From Centipeda felix (GTDB lineage Bacteria; Bacillota; Negativicutes; Selenomonadales; Selenomonadaceae), in NCBI RefSeq assembly GCF_900186465.1, contig NZ_LT891947.1:1-64000 (forward strand): 64,000 nt of DNA, read 5' to 3'. The translations under genes and the position numbers were made by a program. Of this stretch, positions 21,159 to 29,366 are shown piece by piece. How positions within the stretch are numbered: the first letter of the stretch is position 1; the number at the start of each line of letters is the position of its first letter. The notes under the pieces were generated by a model. The model worked only from the letters and a program-made list of their open reading frames with translations, did not search any database and was not told the DNA's origin.

Positions 21159-22190
21159 ATTTAAGAACCAGAACCCCGCAAGGGGACGGAAACTATTTTT
21201 GTCGTTGCCCCGTTGCGGTCACTTGTAATGAATTTAAGAACCAGAACCCCGCAAGGGGACGGAAACCTCAGAGTGTTGCCCTCAACGACATCCTCAGTGT
21301 AAAAATTTAAGAACCAGAACCCCGCAAGGGGACGGAAACTAGCGAAAACTTCCATCGTCCCACACGCTTCCAGTGCAATTTAAGAACCAGAACCCCGCAA
21401 GGGGACGGAAACACCCGTCACAGACGCTCTCACGCGCTCTCAGAGCGTAATTTAAGAACCAGAACCCCGCAAGGGGACGGAAACGCGGTCATACCACTTG
21501 CCAAAGGGACGATTGCCAACAATTTAAGAACCAGAACCCCGCAAGGGGACGGAAACTTTTTGATCTCCTTTTCTGATAGGTGATTAGCTCTTAAATTTAA
21601 GAACCAGAACCCCGCAAGGGGACGGAAACTCATCATCGGGGCAGAACGCGTCGGCGACGTAATAAATTTAAGAACCAGAACCCCGCAAGGGGACGGAAAC
21701 ATCGGCGTGACGACGGTTCGGTCTGTCTTTTCCCGCATTTAAGAACCAGAACCCCGCAAGGGGACGGAAACTTGCGGCTGATTACCGCGATGCGCTCTTT
21801 GATGTCGTATTTAAGAACCAGAACCCCGCAAGGGGACGGAGCGTACCTCTAGCCTCCCCTGCCAGAGCGGGGGAGGGGGACCGCGTAAGCGGTGGAGGGG
21901 GCGCCATGAACGCAAGCTGTAAACCTTCATAGCATCAGAAGTGCACGCAAGGCACAAGCGCCCCCATCGGCTCGCGTTGCTCGCCACTTCCCCCGTAGCG
22001 ACGGGGGAAGCTAGGGTAGAGGGACCCCGCAAGGGGACGGAAACCCCCTAGTTCGTCCCGCATTACTTCATCCATGTGCACGCATTTAAGAACCAGAACC
22101 CCGCAAGGGGACGGAAACTCTGCTGGCGATCCATCAGTTCACGGTATTGCATGACGTTATTTAAGAACCAGAACCCCGCAAGGGGACGGA
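21159..22190 (+). CRISPR. CRISPR array, main body (type III-A locus)
   Basis: The repeat is 35 bp: it begins ATTTAAGAACCAGAA, contains the palindrome CCCCGCAAGGGG and ends ACGGAAAC. Full copies start at 21159, 21232, 21305, 21378, 21450, 21522, 21595, 21666, 21737 and 22084; copies at 21809 and 22159 stop at ...GGGGACGGA where an unrelated repeat element begins. The nine spacers between consecutive copies from 21159 to 21809 are 38, 38, 38, 37, 37, 38, 36, 36 and 37 bp. A 3' half-repeat at 22024-22044 resumes the array after the first insertion, followed by 39-bp and 40-bp spacers. The GAAAC-ending tag and neighbouring csm genes fit crRNA made by Cas6 in the plus direction. Confidence 0.97.
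21841..22023. repeat. Palindromic intergenic repeat inserted in a CRISPR repeat (copy 1)
   Basis: The ~183-bp element has a left module (GCCTCCCCTGCC...GGGGGAGGGGGACCGCGTAAGCGGT hairpins), a ~60-bp middle, and a right module (CCCCCATCGGCTCGC...ACTTCCCCCG/CGGGGGAAG). It starts immediately after a CRISPR repeat truncated at ...GGGGACGGA and ends where CCCCGCAAGGGGACGGAAAC resumes, so about 17 bp of CRISPR repeat are present on both sides. Related modules recur at 22191, 22392, 22593, 23095, 32724, 48008 and 61918. Confidence 0.85.
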
Positions 22191-22370
22191 GCGTACCTCT
22201 AGCCTCCCCTGCCAGAGCGGGGGAGGGGGACCGCGTAAGCGGTGGAGGGGGTGCCATGGACGCAAGCTGTAAACCTTCATAGCATCAGAAGTGCACGCAA
22301 GGCACAAGCGCCCCCATCGGCTCGCGTTGCTCGCCACTTCCCCCGCAGCGACGGGGGAAGCTAAGATAGG
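22191..22370. repeat. Palindromic repeat, copy 2
   Basis: Near-identical to copy 1, again starting right after a CRISPR repeat cut at ...ACGGA. It is separated from copy 3 by a 20-bp piece of CRISPR repeat (22372-22391, with AAAGGGA in place of AAGGGGA). Confidence 0.85.
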
Positions 22371-22391
22371 GGAACCCCGCAAAGGGACGGA

Positions 22392-22572
22392 GCGTACCTC
22401 TAGCCTCCCCTGCCAGAGCGGGGGAGGGGGACCGCGTAAGCGGTGGAGGGGGCGCCATGAACGCAAGCTGTAAACCTTCATAGCATCAGAAGTGCACGCA
22501 AGGCACAAGCGCCCCCATCGGCTCGCTGTGCTCGCCACTTCCCCCGCAGCGACGGGGGAAGCTAAGATAGGG
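22392..22572. repeat. Palindromic repeat, copy 3
   Basis: Near-identical to copies 1 and 2 and in tandem with copy 2 at a ~201-bp period (element plus 20 bp of CRISPR repeat). This indicates amplification by recombination between CRISPR-repeat fragments rather than independent insertion. It is followed by another CRISPR fragment at 22573-22592. Confidence 0.85.
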
Positions 22573-22592
22573 GAACCCCGCAAGGGGACGGA

Positions 22593-23147
22593 GCGTACCT
22601 CCAGCCTCCCCTGCCAGAGCGGGGGAGGGGGAAAGTTAAGACAGAGGATCCCATGATGAGGAGCGGATGATCATGCGTGATGTACCGGCACATATTCGCC
22701 GTTATGCGAGAGCGATGCGCCGATCTATGACACCTGAGGAACGGTGTATTTGGCATGATTTTCTTTCGTGCAGTCCGTACCATTTTCGCCGACAGTATCC
22801 CATCGGTGGGTATATTGCCGATTTTTATTCACATTGTCTCAGGCTGGTGATTGAGATTGATGGCGGGCAGCATTTTGAACAGGATGGCTGTACCTATGAC
22901 ATGAAACGGACGACGTATATGCAGGCGAGGAGGCTCCGTGTCCTGCGGTTTACCAATGCGCAGGTGCGGAAGGAGTTCCTCAGTGTGTGTGAAGGGATTC
23001 GGCGGGCGATACAGGATATTGCTGATGGGGGTGTGATTCAGGGGGCTGATGAAAGCGGGCGTATGTTATGAGTGGATGCTCCATCCCCCATCGGCTCGCA
23101 TTGCTCGCCACTTCCCCCGCAGCGACGGGGGAAGCTAAGATAGAGGG
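22593..23147 (+). mobile_element. Composite unit: left repeat half - DUF559 ORF - right repeat half
   Basis: Positions 22593-22632 are the left module of the palindromic repeat and 23095-23147 the right module. In the short copies a ~60-bp middle joins these modules, whereas here a DUF559 endonuclease ORF lies between them. CRISPR-repeat fragments flank the unit on both sides (22573-22592 and 23149-23168). This suggests an ORF-bearing version of the element, with the short copies as ORF-less derivatives, although simple insertion of a DUF559 gene into a repeat is also possible. Confidence 0.5.
22667..23071 (+). CDS. DUF559-domain endonuclease-like protein
   Basis: The 134-residue protein of the Vsr/restriction-endonuclease-like fold has an N-terminal 'RRYARAMRRSMTPEERCIW' (Arg-rich, then Thr-Pro-x-Glu), the core 'FRRQYPIGGYIADFYSHCLR' with the conserved Asp, and the metal-site strand 'LVIEIDGGQHF'. 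The family is widespread, often multicopy and close to intergenic repeats; its biochemical role is not established. The ATG at 22667 follows GAGGAGCGG, with 22673 as an alternative. It interrupts the CRISPR array and is not a known cas gene. Confidence 0.85.
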   Translation: MIMRDVPAHIRRYARAMRRSMTPEERCIWHDFLSCSPYHFRRQYPIGGYIADFYSHCLRLVIEIDGGQHFEQDGCTYDMKRTTYMQARRLRVLRFTNAQVRKEFLSVCEGIRRAIQDIADGGVIQGADESGRML

Positions 23148-23148
23148 C

Positions 23149-23240
23149 CCCCGCAAGGGGGCGGAAACCTTCGTCTCTGTATCACGTTCCCACAGCAGGT
23201 CTTTGATTTAAGAACCCAAACCCCGCAAGGGGACGGACCC
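23149..23240 (+). CRISPR. Degenerate leader-distal end of the CRISPR array
   Basis: A 3' half repeat (CCCCGCAAGGGGGCGGAAAC, 23149-23168, one change) is followed by a 37-bp spacer and a final 35-bp repeat at 23206-23240 with several changes (AACCCAAACC for AACCAGAACC; ending ACGGACCC). Degeneration of the last repeat is typical of the trailer end. The cas1 start lies 45 bp further on. Confidence 0.85.
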
Positions 23241-23285
23241 GTAACCTGAGGAAGCTGAAATAGAGGATCTCCACAGGGCTTCGCT

Positions 23286-24329
23286 ATGATCGGAGTGGGA
23301 GAAGTCCACTGTTATGAAAGAGAAGGTGGTCGCGTGTTTGCCTATATTACGGAGGAAGGGGCATACGTTCAGAAACGCGGCGGGAATTTCGTCATTGGGC
23401 GCAACAATGAGTGTGTGATGGAGATTCCCGAGGAGGTGCTCGAGGCACTGACGCTGATCGACAGTGTTCAGGTCTCCTCACAGGCGATGGTGGAGCTCTT
23501 GCGGCTCGGTGTTCCCGTGACGTGGCTTTCGCGGTCGGGATATTTTTTTGGACGACTCGAGTCCACACGACATGTGAATGTCTTTCGGCAGGAACGTCAA
23601 GTGCTCATGAAGGGCTCGGGATTTTATCTTCGTATGGGCAGGAAGGTTATTGCGGCAAAGGTGCACAATCAGCTGACGCTGCTGCGGCGCTATAACCGTA
23701 ATGCGGATATCGAGGGCGTTCGCCGCGCCATCGATGAGATCGTTGCCCTGCGAAAACGTATCTCGACGGCAGAGACGAGTGAGCAGCTGATGGGCTATGA
23801 GGGGGCGATTGCCAAGGTGTATTTTCGCGCACTCGGGCTGCTCGTGCCGGAGGAGTTTGCCTTTACGGGGCGCAGCAGGCGTCCGCCGCTTGACCCGTTC
23901 AATGCGATGCTGAGTTTCGGCTATACGCTGCTGATGTATGATATTTATACAGCACTCTCCAATGAGGGGCTGCATCCGTACTTCGGCTTTCTCCACGCAC
24001 TGAAGAATCATCATCCCGCTCTCGCCTCTGATCTGATGGAGGAGTGGCGTGCGGTGCTGGTGGACGCGATGGTACTGTCTCTCGTGAGTCATCATGAGGT
24101 GCGGACGGAGCATTTTGCGGCGATGAAGGAGGATGAGCCGGGGATTATCCTGACACGCGAGGGGCGGGCGATTTTCCTGCGTGCCTATGAGAAGAAGCTG
24201 CGGACGGTCAATCGCTATGTGGAGGGGCAGCATTCCTATCGCCGTACGCTCGCCTATCAGGCGCGGCAGTATGCACAGGCGCTGCTCGCAAAAAATGAGG
24301 AGATGTATGAGCCGATTGCGCTGAGGTGA
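23286..24329 (+). CDS. cas1: CRISPR-associated endonuclease/integrase Cas1
   Basis: The 347-residue protein integrates new spacers with Cas2. Putative metal ligands are Glu172 in 'MGYEGAIAKVYF', His237 in 'GFLHALKNHHPALASDLMEEW', and Asp249/Glu252 in the same segment. The length is normal. The ATG at 23286 has only a weak SD, and the 45 bp upstream include GGAAGCTGAAATAGAGGAT, which resembles the right end of the palindromic repeat, so the original promoter may have been displaced. It overlaps cas2 by 4 bp. Confidence 0.95.
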   Translation: MIGVGEVHCYEREGGRVFAYITEEGAYVQKRGGNFVIGRNNECVMEIPEEVLEALTLIDSVQVSSQAMVELLRLGVPVTWLSRSGYFFGRLESTRHVNVFRQERQVLMKGSGFYLRMGRKVIAAKVHNQLTLLRRYNRNADIEGVRRAIDEIVALRKRISTAETSEQLMGYEGAIAKVYFRALGLLVPEEFAFTGRSRRPPLDPFNAMLSFGYTLLMYDIYTALSNEGLHPYFGFLHALKNHHPALASDLMEEWRAVLVDAMVLSLVSHHEVRTEHFAAMKEDEPGIILTREGRAIFLRAYEKKLRTVNRYVEGQHSYRRTLAYQARQYAQALLAKNEEMYEPIALR

Positions 24330-24649
24330 TGCCGATGATGGACTATGAGGAAAATGAATTTCTGGTGGAGGATGAGCGGCGCTATATCGTGCTGGTGATC
24401 TATGACATTACGGACGATCGGCGGCGCACGCGGATGGTGAAGTGTTTGGAGCGATATGGCATCCGCGTGCAGAAGTCGGCGTTCGAGGCGTTTCTGACGG
24501 AGAAGAAGTATGAGCGCATGATGGAGCTGACGTCCGGTCTGATTGATCCTGCGACGGATTCGCTGCGGGTCTATCTGCTCGCCAATCATACGTCGGTGCG
24601 CTCGTGGGGAATCGGGGATCGTCATGTGGAGGATGTGGTGATTTTTTAG
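24326..24649 (+). CDS. cas2: CRISPR-associated protein Cas2
   Basis: The 107-residue (from GTG 24326) adaptation partner of Cas1 has a ferredoxin-like fold with 'YIVLVIYDITDDRRRTRMVK' containing the conserved Asp after the first strand, then 'LERYGIRVQKSAFEAFL'. ATGs at 24329, 24335 and 24338 are alternative starts. The GTGA overlap with cas1 implies coupled translation. A terminator follows, separating the adaptation pair from the csm operon. Confidence 0.94.
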   Translation: MMPMMDYEENEFLVEDERRYIVLVIYDITDDRRRTRMVKCLERYGIRVQKSAFEAFLTEKKYERMMELTSGLIDPATDSLRVYLLANHTSVRSWGIGDRHVEDVVIF

Positions 24650-24670
24650 GATAGGTTTGGCCTTCTTTTT

Positions 24671-24700
24671 CCTGCCGATTGGCAGGGATTTTTCGTTTTA
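24671..24700 (+). terminator. Intrinsic terminator after cas2
   Basis: CCTGCC-GATT-GGCAGG is followed by GATTTTTCGTTTT. It separates cas1-cas2 from the cas10 operon. AT-rich sequence just downstream (TAATATTAAT) may contain the csm promoter -10 but has no clear -35. Confidence 0.75.
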
Positions 24701-24745
24701 TGTGGAATTTTCTAATATTAATCAGTGATGAGAGGAGATGAGGCT

Positions 24746-27232
24746 ATGGATGATCTGTGTGGGCAAATTGAGCGGGCGGCTCTGCTGCATGATATCGGGA
24801 AACTGGTGCGGCGGGCGCACCCAGAGTCAAAGACACACGCGGCGTGCGGCGCGGCGTTCCTCGAGCGTTTCTTCGGCGGCGAGGGACGGGATATTCTGCG
24901 CGCCGTAGGACATCATCACTGGAGTGATCTGAAGGATCTGCGCGCCGATGCAGATGATATCAGCTATATTATCTATGAGGCAGATAATCTGGCAGCGGCG
25001 ACGGATCGCCGTGAGACAGAGGAGGGGACGGGCGGCTTTTCTGCCGCCGCGAATCTTCAGAGCGTCTTTTATCTTTTCGCTGACGGCGGGGCACACTCCG
25101 CGAAGGAAGCGTTCCATCTGCGCGGACTGGATCCTGAGACCTATGAGATGCAGATGCCCTGCCCGTCCGCCGAGATACGGGCAACGGAGGCGGCGTATCA
25201 GGATCTCTGTCAGCATCTCGAGGCGAATTTTCAGCGCAGATCTCCGCTGGAGATGACCGTGGGAGAGCTCCTGCGCGTGTTGGAGGGGGTACTCAGCTAT
25301 GTGCCGTCGAGTACGGCACGTGCGGAGGCGGCGGACATCTCACTCTATGATCATGTGCGTCTGACGGCCGCGTATGCGGCGGCGATGTACCGCTATTTCG
25401 AGGCGCATGGGATCACCGATTACCGTCGCTGTACGACGGGCGATGAGGGGCGTGCATGGCGGGAAAAGCCGATGTATCTGCTTGTCTCAGGTGATGTGTC
25501 GGGGATTCAGCCGTTCATCTACGGAATTCCGTCGGCGGGTGCGCTCAAGAGTCTGCGCGGGCGGTCGTTCTATCTTGAGATTCTGCTTGAGAATGTGGTG
25601 GACGAGATCTTAACGGCATGCGGCATCAGCCGCAGTGCGCTCCTCTATACGGGCGGCGGTCATTTCTACCTGCTGCTGCCGAATACGGATGCAGTGCAGG
25701 AGATCCTGACGAAATGCCGTCATGCAGTGAATGCCTGGCTGCTGGAACACTTTGGCACACACCTCTATCTGGCAATGGCATGGACGCCGTGCGCGGCGGC
25801 AGAATTCGGCGTGACGAAGGAAGGCGGGCACGGAACACAGGCGGCATTTCGCCGCGTGAGCGAGCTGCTGTCTGCGGAGAAGCTCTGCCGCTACTCTGAG
25901 GATCAGCTGGCGGCACTCTTTTCCCCGTCGAGTGCACTGAACAAGGTGCGCGATGCCTCGCGTGAGTGTGCGATCTGCCGTACATCGACGACGGAACTCG
26001 CACAGTATCGTGATGGATCTGAGATCGAGGTGTGCCCGATGTGCAGAGGGCTGTATGTGTTCGGTGAGCGTATTTTGGCGGGCGATGTGTTTGCCGTGTC
26101 AGAAGATCCTGCGGCGGATGCCCTGCCGCTCCCCGGGCTCTCGGGAACGCTATATCTCACGGCGGAGAAGCTGGCGGAAACGGACGATCTGCCGCAGACC
26201 CTGCGGCGGATCTACATCAAGAACAAGGTATATACGGGGGCACAGCTGGCGACGCATCTCTGGCTGGGTGACTACACGGTATGCAAGGACGATGGCGGCG
26301 TGATGGAGCTGGGACAGCTTGCCGCACGCAGCGGCGGCACGGAGGATGCGGCGGGGATCCGTCGCCTGGGCGTGCTGCGCGCGGATGTGGATAATCTCGG
26401 CGCGGCGTTCCTCGCGGGGTTCCCTGCTCAGTATGCGACGCTGACACGGACGGCATCACTGTCGCGTCAGCTGTCCCTGTTCTTCAAGCGATATATCAAT
26501 GAAATTTGCTGCGGCAATGTGGGCTGCGGTGCGGAGAAGTTCTCCCTCTTCGGTCGGGAGAAGAAGGCGGCGCGCGATGTGCATATCGTCTACTCCGGCG
26601 GTGACGATATTTTCCTCCTCGGCACGTGGGACGATATTGTGGAGCTTGCCGTTGACCTGCGGCGTGCCTTCCAGCGCTTTACGAGCGGAAAGCTGCATTT
26701 CTCTGCAGGCATCGGTTTTTTCAAAGACAAATGTCCTGTGGCGGCGATGGCGCGGCAGACGGGGGCGCTGGAGTCACTCGCGAAGGGACTGCGCCCCGCA
26801 AAGGATGCGGTGGCGCTCTTTGGCACGTCGCTGAGCGGACGCTCTGCCGATACGGTCAAGGAGCGCGCGGAGGCCTATGGCTGGGACGACTTCATCGATG
26901 GCGTCTGCGGCGAGAAGCTCGCTTTCCTGCGGGAGAATCTCGCATGGAACGAGGTGCGGGATAAGACGCGTGTTCCCTTCGGAAAGTCCAAGGCATATCA
27001 GCTGCTGACTCTGCTGGAGGACGGCGGCGACGATATTCAGATTGCACGGTTCGCCTATGTGCTTGCCCGTCTCGCTGCGGGGCTTCATACGGAACAGAAG
27101 GCGGCATACGAGCGCGTCCGCAGCCAGCTCTACGCATGGTATCGGGACAAGGAGGCGCGGCGGCAGCTGCGGACGGCACTGGAATTTATCATCTACAACA
27201 TTCGCGAGAAGGGAGAGAATGCCGATGGCTGA
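24746..27232 (+). CDS. cas10: Cas10/Csm1, type III-A CRISPR large subunit
   Basis: The 828-residue signature protein of type III systems has an N-terminal HD nuclease motif His15-Asp16 ('ALLHDIGKLVRR'), a second His cluster 'VGHHHWSDL', a zinc-finger region with 'CAICRTS' and 'CPMC', and a Palm cyclase motif GGDD at about residues 618-621 ('VYSGGDDIFLLG'). Both HD and GGDD are intact, so target-activated ssDNase and cyclic oligoadenylate synthesis are expected. The ATG at 24746 follows AGGAGATGAGG; the in-frame GTG/ATG at 24725/24728 are less well placed. Confidence 0.96.
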   Translation: MDDLCGQIERAALLHDIGKLVRRAHPESKTHAACGAAFLERFFGGEGRDILRAVGHHHWSDLKDLRADADDISYIIYEADNLAAATDRRETEEGTGGFSAAANLQSVFYLFADGGAHSAKEAFHLRGLDPETYEMQMPCPSAEIRATEAAYQDLCQHLEANFQRRSPLEMTVGELLRVLEGVLSYVPSSTARAEAADISLYDHVRLTAAYAAAMYRYFEAHGITDYRRCTTGDEGRAWREKPMYLLVSGDVSGIQPFIYGIPSAGALKSLRGRSFYLEILLENVVDEILTACGISRSALLYTGGGHFYLLLPNTDAVQEILTKCRHAVNAWLLEHFGTHLYLAMAWTPCAAAEFGVTKEGGHGTQAAFRRVSELLSAEKLCRYSEDQLAALFSPSSALNKVRDASRECAICRTSTTELAQYRDGSEIEVCPMCRGLYVFGERILAGDVFAVSEDPAADALPLPGLSGTLYLTAEKLAETDDLPQTLRRIYIKNKVYTGAQLATHLWLGDYTVCKDDGGVMELGQLAARSGGTEDAAGIRRLGVLRADVDNLGAAFLAGFPAQYATLTRTASLSRQLSLFFKRYINEICCGNVGCGAEKFSLFGREKKAARDVHIVYSGGDDIFLLGTWDDIVELAVDLRRAFQRFTSGKLHFSAGIGFFKDKCPVAAMARQTGALESLAKGLRPAKDAVALFGTSLSGRSADTVKERAEAYGWDDFIDGVCGEKLAFLRENLAWNEVRDKTRVPFGKSKAYQLLTLLEDGGDDIQIARFAYVLARLAAGLHTEQKAAYERVRSQLYAWYRDKEARRQLRTALEFIIYNIREKGENADG

Positions 27233-27623
27233 GGAGAAGGTTAAGGATATCGCGCAGGAGGCGGAGAATGTTATCCTGCGGCTGAAAAAGGATGGCGGCG
27301 GGAAGCTGGTCATTACGAAAAGTCAGATACGGAAGTTCCTGGCGGCGGTGAATGCCCTGACGAACAAGGTGGATGACTACCGTGCACGGAACCCGAGGGC
27401 AGTGGAACTCAGCCCTGCGCTGGCCTCTACGGTGAAGTATCTGAAGGTGCAGCTCGTCTATCAGGCGGCGCGCGAGCCGAAAAAGGTCAAGCCGTTTGTG
27501 GAGGCGTCGCGCCTGAAGGAGTGCATCGACGGCATCGGTACGGACCTTCGCGCCTATGAGGATTTCGCACACTATGTGGAGGCACTCGTTGCCTATCATA
27601 AGTTTTATGGAGGCGAAGACTAA
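27225..27623 (+). CDS. csm2: Csm2, type III-A small subunit
   Basis: The 132-residue helical, Lys/Arg-rich protein lines the Csm complex. The start is ATG 27225, overlapping the cas10 stop by 8 bp, with GGGAGAG 7 nt upstream; the alternative ATG at 27219 sits too close to the SD. Typical Csm2 features are the 'ITKSQIRKFLAAVNAL' helix and 'STVKYLKVQLVYQAAREPKKVKPFV'-type region (27430-27500). It lies directly before csm3. Confidence 0.9.
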   Translation: MAEEKVKDIAQEAENVILRLKKDGGGKLVITKSQIRKFLAAVNALTNKVDDYRARNPRAVELSPALASTVKYLKVQLVYQAAREPKKVKPFVEASRLKECIDGIGTDLRAYEDFAHYVEALVAYHKFYGGED

Positions 27624-27624
27624 T

Positions 27625-28356
27625 ATGGAGCAGCAGAGTACACTCAAGGGCAAACTGGACATTCGAGCATGCCTGCGTATCGAGACGGGGCTCCACATTG
27701 GTTCATCCTCGGACTTCGCTCCGATCGGTGCGGTGGACAGCCCGTTCGTGCGTGACCCGCTCTCGCGTCAGCCGATCATTCCCGGCAGCTCGCTGAAGGG
27801 GAAAATTCGCACCCTGCTCGTGCGCAGCATGGCCGAGGGGTACGACCTGCCCGATGTGAAGGACGACAGCGATGAGGTGCGCCGTCTCTTTGGCGCAGCA
27901 CTGAAAGGGAAGGACGGAGGAGAGGGCGGAGGAAAGGCGTCACGCCTGCAGTTCTTCGACCTGCGGTTGTCTAAAGCATCGTTCGAGCGGCTCAAGGAGC
28001 TGGAGCTGGAGACGTACATCGGTGAGATCAAGTGGGAGAATACGATCAACCGCATCACGGCGGCGGCTAATCCGCGCCAGATCGAACGCGTGCCTGCAGG
28101 GGCGGAGTTCGATTTTCGGCTGGTCTACAATATCGAACACGAGGATGAGGTCGCGGAGGACATGGCGCTCCTCGGGGATGGTCTGCATCTCCTGCAGATG
28201 GACTATCTCGGCGGGCATGGCTCGCGCGGCTATGGCAGGGTCTCGCTGCATGACTTCACTGTGAGCTATTTCTCCCTCTCTGCGCCCGATGCACTCACGC
28301 AGGAGAAGCTGGATGAGATTGCGGCAGTCCTGTCGAAGGGCGGGCAGACGTCGTGA
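27625..28356 (+). CDS. csm3: Csm3, RAMP backbone and target-RNA nuclease
   Basis: The 243-residue RAMP protein forms the Csm filament and cleaves target RNA at 6-nt intervals. Asp38 in 'IGAVDSPFVRDP' aligns with the catalytic Asp32 of S. epidermidis Csm3 by motif. Further landmarks are 'IIPGSSLKGKIRTLL', 'NTINRITAAANPRQIERV' and 'DYLGGHGSRGYGRV'. The ATG at 27625 lies 1 bp after the csm2 stop with GGAGGCGAAG upstream. The catalytic residue is intact. Confidence 0.95.
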   Translation: MEQQSTLKGKLDIRACLRIETGLHIGSSSDFAPIGAVDSPFVRDPLSRQPIIPGSSLKGKIRTLLVRSMAEGYDLPDVKDDSDEVRRLFGAALKGKDGGEGGGKASRLQFFDLRLSKASFERLKELELETYIGEIKWENTINRITAAANPRQIERVPAGAEFDFRLVYNIEHEDEVAEDMALLGDGLHLLQMDYLGGHGSRGYGRVSLHDFTVSYFSLSAPDALTQEKLDEIAAVLSKGGQTS

Positions 28357-29366
28357 GCTGCGTGATCTATCCGCTCGTGTTTGACACGGCGGTGCATTTC
28401 GCTCCGACGGGGCAGGAGGGGCGGCTCGATGCGGCAGGTGCGTCCTATACGGCGGATACGCTGTTCAGTGCGCTCTGTGCGGAACTGGCGGCGGCCGACG
28501 AGGATGCTGCGTTCGAGCGTCTGTATCGGCAGGTGATGCAGGGGGCGATCCGTTTCTCCGACCTCATGCCGTGGCGCAGAGACGGAGAGGGGGAGATGGC
28601 GTTCTATCTCCCGCGTCCCGTTCTGTCGATTCCCGCTGACACCATGTCGCACGGTGAGGGATATGATACGGTATGCTGTCAAGCGAGTGCGCGAAAAAAG
28701 CAGAAGTCGATGAAGTACATCCGAGCGAGCGAGATGGATGCCTATGTGCATGCAATGCGCACGGGAAAGGCGCTCGCCTCGGGGGCGGAGGTCGGTGCAG
28801 CCTCCCTGCGCCCACGCGTGAACACGCGCGGCGAGGTACCCCTGCCGTACTATGTCGGGCAGTTTGATTTCCATGTGGATGCCGGGCTCTACCTCCTGCT
28901 CGAGACAGGGGATGAGGAGCTCGCGGACTGGATGGGCGAGCTGCTGACGTGGCTCGGCATGACGGGGATCGGCGGAAAGCGGTCGAGCGGTCTCGGCAAG
29001 TTCCATATCGAGGAGGAGGGCGACATCCGTCTCGATACGTCGGAGGACGGCATCTATACGGACGATGCGGCACTCTGCACGCTGCTCGCCGCAGCGGACG
29101 CACCGTGGCAGATGGCACTCTCTCCTGTCCTCCCGACGACAGAAGATCTCGCCGCGGTCAAGGAGGGCGCCTATCGTCTGCGGCGTGCGGGCGGCTTTAT
29201 CACGGATCCGCGTCATGCGGCGGTGAAAAAGAACAGTGTCTGCCTCATTGATGCGGGCTCCTGCCTCAGGACGCGTGTAGCGGGATCACTCTGTGAGCTC
29301 GGGACACAGGACGGGCATCCTGTGTGGCGGTATGGATTCGGTCTCTATGCGGGGGTGACGGCATGA
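28353..29366 (+). CDS. csm4: Csm4, RAMP that caps the crRNA 5' tag
   Basis: The 337-residue RAMP contacts Cas10 and the crRNA 5' handle. It has the N-terminal 'YTADTLFSALCAEL' segment and the glycine-rich 'MTGIGGKRSSGLGKFHIEE' motif typical of Csm4/Cas5-like RAMPs. The GTG start at 28353 overlaps the csm3 stop (GTGA). The C-terminus ends four bases inside csm5. Confidence 0.92.
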   Translation: MSCVIYPLVFDTAVHFAPTGQEGRLDAAGASYTADTLFSALCAELAAADEDAAFERLYRQVMQGAIRFSDLMPWRRDGEGEMAFYLPRPVLSIPADTMSHGEGYDTVCCQASARKKQKSMKYIRASEMDAYVHAMRTGKALASGAEVGAASLRPRVNTRGEVPLPYYVGQFDFHVDAGLYLLLETGDEELADWMGELLTWLGMTGIGGKRSSGLGKFHIEEEGDIRLDTSEDGIYTDDAALCTLLAAADAPWQMALSPVLPTTEDLAAVKEGAYRLRRAGGFITDPRHAAVKKNSVCLIDAGSCLRTRVAGSLCELGTQDGHPVWRYGFGLYAGVTA

